Assembly (NCBI GenBank): GCA_947630355.1
Contig: CANRHJ010000115.1
Span: 1-6,070, forward strand
Source of the DNA: Candidatus Gastranaerophilales bacterium
Lineage (GTDB): Bacteria > Cyanobacteriota > Vampirovibrionia > Gastranaerophilales > Gastranaerophilaceae
Length of the DNA: 6,070 bases
Direction of reading: 5' to 3'
Shown here: one piece after another, positions 1 to 5,045 of the stretch
How positions within the stretch are numbered: the first letter of the stretch is position 1
Layout: the number at the start of each line of letters is the position of its first letter
Program-made: the position numbers and the translations under genes
The notes under the pieces: model-generated
What the model saw: the letters and a program-made list of their open reading frames with translations, nothing else
What the model was told of the DNA's origin: nothing
The model's database searches: none

Positions 1-392
1 GAAACTACAGCGATGGAGAGCTTACCGCATCCGCAAGCCATCCCTATAGCAGCAACAATCCATAAAGTAGAAGCCGTAGTCAATCCCGTAACGGTCAGAC
101 CTTGTCTAAGAACCGTACCCGCACCTATAAAACCTATACCCGTAATTATCTGAGCTGCGACTCTTGAAGGATCACCGAGAGGATAAAGGGTAACTGCAGT
201 TGAAAAACCGTATATCGATAAAACGGTAAATATACATGAGCCCAAACAAACCATTATTTGGGTTCTAAGGCCGGCAGATTTATTTGTAAGTTCACGTTCC
301 AAACCGATTATTGAACCAAGTATAATTGAAAGTAAAATTCTTAAAAGGATATCGGCCTCATCAATGCGGAACCAGTTCAAAATATCATGCAT
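1..392 (-). CDS. mgtC: MgtC/SapB family membrane protein (partial, C-terminus beyond left edge)
   Basis: This is the N-terminal 130 residues of an MgtC/SapB-family inner-membrane protein, read from the reverse strand. Family hallmarks visible in order are IGLERE (residues 29-34), AGLRT (40-44), DPSRVAAQIITGIGFIGAG (74-92) and GLTTASTLW (103-111). Hydrophobic segments lie at about 15-31, 45-62, 82-97 and 107-127, matching the family's membrane core. Known members are about 150 residues (core only) or about 220-230 (with a C-terminal soluble domain); which type this is cannot be seen. In Salmonella MgtC supports growth in low magnesium and in macrophages, and members have been linked to ATP-synthase inhibition and phosphate control. 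For most family members the role is unknown. The ATG lies two bases after the oppC-type stop, with an AAGGAA ribosome binding site eight bases upstream (401-406) inside that gene. It is therefore very probably the third gene of the permease operon. Family assignment is secure; physiological role is not. Confidence 0.93.
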   Translation of the reverse strand, partial: MHDILNWFRIDEADILLRILLSIILGSIIGLERELTNKSAGLRTQIMVCLGSCIFTVLSIYGFSTAVTLYPLGDPSRVAAQIITGIGFIGAGTVLRQGLTVTGLTTASTLWIVAAIGMACGCGKLSIAVV

Positions 393-394
393 AA

Positions 395-1492
395 TTATCT
401 TTCCTTACTATTCGGATCCATAGCATCTCTAATTGTATCACCAATAACGTTAAAAGCTAATACCGCAATAAAAATTAAAAAACCGGGAGTTAAAAGCCAA
501 GGACGTGAGATAATATTAATAAACTCCTGAGCTTCTTTAAGCATATTACCCCAGCTTGCATCAGGCTGCTGAATACCCAAACCCAAGAAGCTTAAACCTG
601 ATTCAGACAGTATATATGAAGGAACGCTCAAGGTCATGGCAACTATAACATAGCTTAAAGTTTGCGGCAGTATATGATAAACAATGGTTCTGAAATTAGA
701 AGCACCCATCAATTCCGAAGCAAGGACAAACTCTCTTTTCTTGACGGAAAGCACCATTCCCCTTACAACTCTTGAAAATCCCGCCCATCCTATTAGTGCA
801 AGAATAACAATAATAAGTGCAAATCGCTGTGCACTCGTCATATTCGCTGGTAATACCGATGCAAGAATAATCAAAAGATAAAAACTCGGAATGGACATAA
901 CAGCTTCCGCAATCCTCATCATAATGAAATCGGTTTTACCGCCTATATATCCCGAAAATCCGCCGTAAATAAGACCTAAAGGGAAGGAAATAAATAAAGC
1001 CAGAAAACCTATTGTCAGAGAAACTCTTCCTCCAAACAGCAATCTTGAGAAATTATCCCTGCCGTTCATATCGGTTCCGAGTAAATACAATTCTCCCCCT
1101 GTTTGAACATTATAAAAATGCCTGCTGCAGGGTATTATTCCGAATATTTTATATTTATAACCTTTGGAAAAATATTTTACTCTGTATTTCGTCGATTTAT
1201 CTTCCGTATATTTAGTTTCAAAAGTATCCTTATCAAAGTATCTGACATAGTTATAGGTATAAGGTAAAGATAGTCTGCCTTTTTCATTGATGATATAAAT
1301 TTTTGAAGGCGGACAATAAGACATATTTCTGTTTGAATAGTCTTTCGGATAAGGACATATAAAAGAAGCCAAGAATACTGCGGAATAAAGGATTATTAAA
1401 ATCCAAAAAGCAAATCGTGCAAACTTATCCTTGAGCACGGCTTTGAAAATATTTTCTCGGGGCAGAGAATTCAGGTAAGAAGTATCGGCCAT
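395..1492 (-). CDS. oppC: Peptide/nickel-type ABC transporter permease, OppC/DppC family with YejE-like insertion
   Basis: This 365-residue inner-membrane permease subunit belongs to the oligopeptide/dipeptide/nickel ABC importer family. Membrane segment 1 is at about 26-47. The signature LGTDMNGRDNFSRLLFGG spans 138-155 and is followed by further membrane segments. The cytoplasmic coupling (EAA) loop is at about 254-277, with EFVLASELMGAS and ILPQ, and contacts the ATPase. The family C-terminal pattern SESGLSFLGLG..QPDASWGNML is at 296-317. Between residues 48 and 136 lies an insertion much longer than in classical OppC/DppC. It contains PPSKIYIINEKG and KYFSKGYKYKIFG and resembles the YejE-type subgroup; two cysteines (60 and 121) sit in it. 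It should face outside the membrane. The ATG overlaps the upstream permease stop by one base (TAATG), with a perfect GGAGG ribosome binding site at 1500-1504, seven bases before the start, so translation is likely coupled. It pairs with the OppB-type protein to form the membrane channel. Substrate is unknown; peptides are the usual cargo. Confidence 0.95.
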   Translation of the reverse strand: MADTSYLNSLPRENIFKAVLKDKFARFAFWILIILYSAVFLASFICPYPKDYSNRNMSYCPPSKIYIINEKGRLSLPYTYNYVRYFDKDTFETKYTEDKSTKYRVKYFSKGYKYKIFGIIPCSRHFYNVQTGGELYLLGTDMNGRDNFSRLLFGGRVSLTIGFLALFISFPLGLIYGGFSGYIGGKTDFIMMRIAEAVMSIPSFYLLIILASVLPANMTSAQRFALIIVILALIGWAGFSRVVRGMVLSVKKREFVLASELMGASNFRTIVYHILPQTLSYVIVAMTLSVPSYILSESGLSFLGLGIQQPDASWGNMLKEAQEFINIISRPWLLTPGFLIFIAVLAFNVIGDTIRDAMDPNSKER

Positions 1493-2460
1493 TATGATGC
1501 CTCCACTCTCGGGTCAACAATTTTTAATAATATATCGGCTAAAAGATTTCCGACAACAAGCATTACGGTTCCTATCATTAAAGATGCCATAACAAGATTA
1601 ATATCAGATTTCATAACAGCTTCAAGGATTAATCTTCCGAGTCCGGGATATTGAAAGACATATTCCGTTAGTGCCGCTCCGCTTAGAAGTGATGCAAATT
1701 CAAATCCTAAAAGAGTAACCATTGGATTAATTGCATTACGCAGAGCATGTTTATATATTACCTTAGTTTCACTCAAACCTTTTGCTCTTGCAAATTTAAC
1801 ATAATCGGATTCCAATACGTCAAGCAAATTTCCCCTCATTTGTCTTTGAAGCCCCGATAAGGATATGGTAAACAAAACCGTTACGGGTAAAATCAGATGA
1901 TGTAAAATATCCAAAACTTTTTTTATCGGTGAAAGCTCCGAAAAATTATAACTTGTCAATCCGCCTGTAGGAAACCATCCCGTTTTCACGGCAAAAATTA
2001 AAAGCAGTATAGCAAAGAAAAAGGAAGGAATTGCCATACCTATACTTGATAATACAGTTAATAATCTGTCAATCGGCTTTCGCCAATGAATAGCCGCAAC
2101 TATTCCCAAAGGAATACCGACAAGCCAAGTAAGCAAAATAACAAATCCCGTCAAAAGAAGGGTATTGGGAATACGTTCCATTAATTTATCGGAAACTTTT
2201 TCACCCGTTGTACAATATCCCAAATCGCCTTTGACAAAACTTTTTAGCCAAAGTGCATATTGGACAATAACAGGCTTATCAAGCCCGAGTCTGTGAACTT
2301 CATAATCAAGCGTTTCCTGCGTTATAGAAGGATTAAGCCTCAGTTCCGCAAGCGGATCTACGGGTGATAATCGTATTAAAAAAAAGCTTATCAACGATAC
2401 CATAAATAACAACGGTATTGTTTGAATTAATCTTTTAATAACATATCCTGCTATATTCAT
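1492..2460 (-). CDS. oppB: Peptide/nickel-type ABC transporter permease, OppB/DppB family
   Basis: This 322-residue inner-membrane permease subunit is the heterodimer partner of the OppC-type gene just downstream. Its length is normal for the family. The N-terminus (YVIKRLIQTIPLLFMVSLI) is typical OppB/DppB, with membrane segment 1 at about 11-30. Next come the conserved external-loop pattern LGLDKPVIVQY..WL (58-72) and GDLGYC (78-83). Further membrane segments lie at about 100-125, 132-158, 186-203, 244-266 and 286-312. The coupling (EAA) loop SDYVKFARAKGLSE..V is at 218-234, followed by HALRNAINP (238-246), and the protein ends in the family motif DPRVEAS. The ATG at 2460-2458 gives the expected family start. 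Unusually, no Shine-Dalgarno sequence precedes it, and a good promoter ends only six bases upstream, suggesting a leaderless message. No ATPase (OppD/F) or binding protein lies beside it in this window, so those must be encoded elsewhere or beyond mgtC. Substrate cannot be read from the sequence. Confidence 0.96.
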   Translation of the reverse strand: MNIAGYVIKRLIQTIPLLFMVSLISFFLIRLSPVDPLAELRLNPSITQETLDYEVHRLGLDKPVIVQYALWLKSFVKGDLGYCTTGEKVSDKLMERIPNTLLLTGFVILLTWLVGIPLGIVAAIHWRKPIDRLLTVLSSIGMAIPSFFFAILLLIFAVKTGWFPTGGLTSYNFSELSPIKKVLDILHHLILPVTVLFTISLSGLQRQMRGNLLDVLESDYVKFARAKGLSETKVIYKHALRNAINPMVTLLGFEFASLLSGAALTEYVFQYPGLGRLILEAVMKSDINLVMASLMIGTVMLVVGNLLADILLKIVDPRVEAS

Positions 2461-2466
2461 ACGCTA

Positions 2467-2495
2467 ATTTTAGAATATACAGAAAAATTTGGCAA
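2467..2495 (-). promoter_or_regulatory. Probable sigma-70-type promoter of the oppB-oppC-mgtC operon
   Basis: On the reverse strand TTGCCA (2495-2490, five of six matches to TTGACA) is followed after exactly 17 bases by TAAAAT (2472-2467, five of six matches to TATAAT). Usual spacing puts the transcription start at about 2460, which is the A of the oppB ATG. The -35 box lies inside the inverted repeat at 2488-2504. The call rests on pattern only. Confidence 0.6.
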
Positions 2496-2504
2496 TTAGC
2501 CAAA
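2488..2504. repeat. Inverted repeat TTTGGC-aatta-GCCAAA in the divergent intergenic region, candidate operator
   Basis: Two perfect six-base arms flank a five-base AATTA spacer, in the gap between the divergent oppB and AAA genes. The repeat covers the -35 box of the oppB promoter (2490-2495), so a dimeric regulator bound here would be expected to block that promoter. Its rightmost base is 63 bp upstream of the extended -10 box of the AAA operon, where a regulator could also act as activator. There is no U-tract after it, so a terminator is unlikely. No known regulator motif was recognised with certainty. Confidence 0.45.
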
Positions 2505-2566
2505 ACAATCTATTGTAAATTAATATTTCATTCGGAAGAAACATTGATATTTTTAAATCTAAACTT

Positions 2567-2575
2567 TGATATAAT
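2567..2575 (+). promoter_or_regulatory. Extended -10 promoter of the AAA gene pair
   Basis: TGaTATAAT is a perfect extended -10 element (TGn-TATAAT). A TTGATA box (2544-2549) resembles a -35 element, but its 20-base spacing is too long to count; extended -10 promoters often need no good -35. Transcription would begin at about 2581-2583, leaving a leader of roughly 25 bases before ATG 2607. This makes the in-frame TTG at 2544 an unlikely start, since it lies upstream of the promoter. Confidence 0.6.
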
Positions 2576-2606
2576 AAACGGTGTACTTAAACGGAATAAA
2601 TTGTTA

Positions 2607-3536
2607 ATGAATATAGCATTTAACTCAGTAAATCAAACTAAGGAAATATTTGCGGACATGCCTTCCGCTGAAAACAGCTATTTTTACATTAATAAACATA
2701 CAAAACCGGATAAGTTCGAATTAAGAAATATAAAAGAAAAAGTTATAAAAAACAAAAAAGTTATAATCGGTTTGGCAGTATCAACTGTTGTATCTTCCCT
2801 GATATCAATGGTTTTACTAAAAAAGATGAAAAATATGGGAATAACCCCGCCAAATCCTTTAAAATCGATAAGAAAAACAATCGCCGAACGTAACGATAAG
2901 ACAGGGAGAATGGAAAAACTTATACAAAAAGCCGAATCGTCTTTAACGAATGATGTAGAAAACACGGTTGGACTGGGCTTAAACGGAATGTGTTTTTACG
3001 GGCCGAATTCAGAAGGTAAAGAAATTACCATAGAAACTTTCCTTGAGAAAATGAAGGAAAATGGTTATGAAATAGAAAAAGCTCCCCGTATTAAAGATTT
3101 TCCCGTACAGAAAGTAGGGAATAGAATCAACAGTCTTATAGAAAAAGCGGAAAAAAGATATAATCTGGACAAGAAAAGAAGCATAATTTTTATAAGAGAT
3201 GTCGACCAAATGGCGCTAGAACGCAGACAATACGGCGTAAATGCGGTTACACGTACTTTAATCAACAACATGCAAGGATGCTCGAAGAAAGGATATGCAT
3301 TTATTCTTGAAGCGGTAGACATAAAAAATATTGACCCGGCAATATGTCGTCCCGGAAGGATGGAAAAAGTTATTCTGACACGTCCTATGTCTTACGAAGG
3401 TAAAGACATATGGGGAAAATATTTAGAACTAATCAGCGGTCTTACTGATAAAAATAATAAAAAAATATTGATTAACGAAATAAAAGATATAATAAAAGAG
3501 AAAGGAATAAATATAAATGATTATTTCTGCAATTAA
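2607..3536 (+). CDS. Membrane-anchored AAA-like protein with degenerate nucleotide-binding motifs
   Basis: This 309-residue protein of unknown function has one membrane anchor and a decayed AAA-type domain. After a polar N-terminus (MNIAFNS...) a single hydrophobic helix spans about 52-71, flanked by lysines (KNKK before, KKMK after), then a linker and the AAA-like region from about 120. Where Walker A should be there is GPNSEGKE (132-139): the Gly-Lys pair survives but Thr/Ser is Glu139. The Walker B position reads IIFIRDVD (193-200) instead of IIFIDEID. The sensor-1 Asn is gone (AVD for ATN, 236-238), yet IDPAICRPGR (242-251) keeps the arginine-finger region of classical AAA proteins. ATP hydrolysis is unlikely; binding is doubtful. 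ATG 2607 is preferred because an extended -10 promoter lies just upstream; an in-frame TTG at 2544 with GGAAG before it would add 21 residues. The ribosome site before 2607 is weak (CGGA, 2592-2595). It overlaps the next gene, its paralogue, by 20 bases, suggesting joint assembly. Confidence 0.85.
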   Translation: MNIAFNSVNQTKEIFADMPSAENSYFYINKHTKPDKFELRNIKEKVIKNKKVIIGLAVSTVVSSLISMVLLKKMKNMGITPPNPLKSIRKTIAERNDKTGRMEKLIQKAESSLTNDVENTVGLGLNGMCFYGPNSEGKEITIETFLEKMKENGYEIEKAPRIKDFPVQKVGNRINSLIEKAEKRYNLDKKRSIIFIRDVDQMALERRQYGVNAVTRTLINNMQGCSKKGYAFILEAVDIKNIDPAICRPGRMEKVILTRPMSYEGKDIWGKYLELISGLTDKNNKKILINEIKDIIKEKGININDYFCN

Positions 3537-4869
3537 TGGAATTAAAAACACAAATTCTTTGCAAACAAGAAAATCAGTTTCCAAACAACCGAAAATATCG
3601 GAACAAAAGGAAAATAATTATGTTAACTCACAAGGGATTTACGGTAAAGCACAAGCACTAAGAAACAAAGTAAGTTTTAAAACGACAGGGCTTGAGGCTC
3701 TTGCTTTCGGTGTGGCATACGTTGCATGTGTAAGCTTGGCTGTATATCAGACTACCAAAATTGACATGCAGCGGCAGGAAGAAGAAAGAAGAATACGTGA
3801 AGAAAATGAAAGAATAACGGAAGAAATAAGAAACAGATATAAAATAAGTACCGAAGAAGCAGAAAAATTTTATGAAAATTTTATTAAAGTAGCTCAAATA
3901 CCGCCTACAAATGACGGAAATGAAATAGGTTTAAATGCAGTACAGGGCTACGAATTTGAAAAATACAAACTTTGCATGGATTTAATCAGCCCAATAGTAT
4001 CTAAAATGAAAAATATACCGCAAAAACATCACGATAAAATTCCAAACGGAGTATTATTATACGGACCTCCCGGAAGCGGAAAAACATATTTAGCTCGGCA
4101 AGTAAGTGAACATTTGGAATATTTCGGCGCAAACGTCATAAATATAAAAATGAGCGAAAATCACGTAAAAAACGTAAGAGCAATAGAATCCGCTTTTGAA
4201 ACAGGATATTATAATTACCAAAAGACCGGTAAATATACAGTAATAAACTTTGAACAGGATTTGGATAATTATTTCTTAGACAGAGCAGAACATCCGGAAG
4301 GAGTAAAAGAAGTAAGAGCTTTAATGAAACATGCGGAAAATTGTGCTAAAAAAGGTGTAATATGGATAGGCACGGCTAATAATCCTCAAGAAATAGATTC
4401 CGCAATAATAAGAGCGGGCAGAACCGATATTAAGATGGCAATTGGTAATTTAAAGAATTTTGCGGTATCCGATACAATCAAATATCTTCTGTACAAATAC
4501 GGAGAAAAAGAAAGGGCAGATTCTTTTAATTACTCGGCAATTGTAGATTTTATGAATGAGACAAATTCCGTATACACACCTGCTGAACTTGAATTATTCG
4601 TAAGCAAAGCAATACAACACAGAATGTCTGAAAAGCAGACTTTAAATGAAGATATGATAATATCTGAAATGCTAGAATTTAATAAAAACGATTATCCGAG
4701 CATAAATCCTGAAACAGAAAAGAAATTTGAAACAGACAAAACGTACATAAGTGATTTGGAAAAGAAAGACAAGGAAGCTGCGGAAGCAAAAGCTTTGGCT
4801 TTAGCTAAAAAAACAGCCGCAAAACAAGCTGAAGAAGAAAAAACAAAAGTAAAAAACAATAATCCGTAA
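3517..4869 (+). CDS. Membrane-anchored AAA-family ATPase with intact Walker A and altered Walker B
   Basis: This 450-residue AAA protein is of unknown function. In order: a polar N-terminus ending in NKVSFK (50-55), one hydrophobic helix at about 57-77, a charged probable coiled coil (about 81-107), the AAA domain (about 138-370), and a Lys/Ala/Glu-rich tail (about 400-447). Walker A is canonical, GPPGSGKT (183-190). Walker B is abnormal: VINFEQDLD (242-250) replaces hhhhDEID, so the Mg-coordinating Asp and catalytic Glu read Gln-Asp or Glu-Gln depending on alignment. Sensor 1 (TANN, 286-289) and both arginines of IIRAGR (297-302) are kept, and TPAELELFVSKA (354-365) resembles the sensor-2 helix. 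The aromatic pore-loop residue of FtsH/Cdc48-type unfoldases is not evident. It likely binds ATP; hydrolysis may be slow. No protease, zinc or nuclease motif is seen. The start at ATG 3517 has AAAGGA ten bases upstream (3501-3506) and overlaps the preceding gene by 20 bases in another frame, suggesting translational coupling with its degenerate paralogue. Confidence 0.92.
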   Translation: MIISAINGIKNTNSLQTRKSVSKQPKISEQKENNYVNSQGIYGKAQALRNKVSFKTTGLEALAFGVAYVACVSLAVYQTTKIDMQRQEEERRIREENERITEEIRNRYKISTEEAEKFYENFIKVAQIPPTNDGNEIGLNAVQGYEFEKYKLCMDLISPIVSKMKNIPQKHHDKIPNGVLLYGPPGSGKTYLARQVSEHLEYFGANVINIKMSENHVKNVRAIESAFETGYYNYQKTGKYTVINFEQDLDNYFLDRAEHPEGVKEVRALMKHAENCAKKGVIWIGTANNPQEIDSAIIRAGRTDIKMAIGNLKNFAVSDTIKYLLYKYGEKERADSFNYSAIVDFMNETNSVYTPAELELFVSKAIQHRMSEKQTLNEDMIISEMLEFNKNDYPSINPETEKKFETDKTYISDLEKKDKEAAEAKALALAKKTAAKQAEEEKTKVKNNNP

Positions 4870-4904
4870 CAAAGCAAAATTTTCTTTGAAAATTAGTATA
4901 TAAG

Positions 4905-4922
4905 AAATATATATCTATATTT
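4905..4922. repeat. AT-only arms inverted repeat AAATATA-tatc-TATATTT, possible operator upstream of nrdD
   Basis: Perfect seven-base arms flank a four-base spacer, and the right arm overlaps the first three bases of the nrdD -35 box. Ribonucleotide reductase genes are often controlled by NrdR, whose boxes are AT-rich palindromes with conserved outer C and G bases. Those bases and a properly spaced second box are missing here, so an NrdR site is only a weak possibility. In such AT-rich DNA, chance occurrence is also realistic. Confidence 0.25.
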
Positions 4923-4948
4923 ACATGCTTTCAAAATTATTGTAAAAT
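4920..4948 (+). promoter_or_regulatory. Probable sigma-70-type promoter of nrdD
   Basis: TTTACA (4920-4925, five of six matches to TTGACA) and TAAAAT (4943-4948, five of six matches to TATAAT) are separated by exactly 17 bases. The start of transcription would be at about 4955, giving a 5' leader of about 90 bases before the nrdD ATG. That leader contains the hairpin at 4989-5015. Confidence 0.6.
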
Positions 4949-4988
4949 AAAAAATAAATCGAGAGATTTGGGATAAAAATAAAAACTT

Positions 4989-5015
4989 AAAATGCGTAAT
5001 TTATTACGCGTTTTT
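4989..5015 (+). terminator. Terminator-like hairpin with U-tract, between the AAA operon and nrdD
   Basis: GCGTAAT (4994-5000) and ATTACGC (5003-5009) are perfect complements; a realistic fold is a six-pair stem with a four-base loop. It is extended outside by a U-G pair and an A-tract facing a T-tract (4989-4992 with 5011-5014), and it ends in TTTTT (5011-5015). This is the form of an intrinsic terminator. It could end the AAA transcript, about 120 bases after that operon's last stop. However, the best nrdD promoter lies upstream of it, so in the nrdD mRNA it would be a leader hairpin and possibly an attenuator. It ends 18 bases before the ribosome binding site of nrdD. Confidence 0.6.
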
Positions 5016-5045
5016 GGTTACTTAATAAACAATGGGGGATTAGTC

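Noticed and set aside
684..1215. Short open frames on the plus strand within the oppC-type gene
   Set aside because: They lie opposite a well-conserved permease gene, have no family resemblance and no ribosome sites that stand out; they are shadows of the real gene.
2489..2516. Plus-strand promoter TTGGCA-16-TATTGT for the AAA operon
   Set aside because: The -10 box is poor (four of six matches), and the extended -10 at 2567-2575 is far better and better placed for ATG 2607.
2684..3322. Three reverse-strand open frames within AAA gene 1
   Set aside because: Their Phe/Ile/Ser-rich composition is what the complement of a Lys/Glu/Asn-rich gene gives. No domains were recognised.
2607..3536. AAA gene 1 as a pseudogene
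   Set aside because: The frame is intact over 309 codons, its fold pattern including the arginine-finger region is kept, and it is tightly coupled to gene 2. Loss of catalytic residues alone fits a specialised subunit.
4870..4888. CAAAG...CTTTG inverted repeat directly after AAA gene 2 as a terminator
   Set aside because: The stem is short and AT-rich and is not followed by a U-tract; the hairpin at 4989-5015 is a much better terminator candidate.
4890..4925. A pair of NrdR boxes upstream of nrdD
   Set aside because: The AT palindromes lack the conserved outer C and G bases, and no second box at the usual spacing was found.
4955..5045. Cobalamin or other known riboswitch in the nrdD leader
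   Set aside because: The leader is only about 90 bases, with one simple hairpin and no recognisable conserved riboswitch core.
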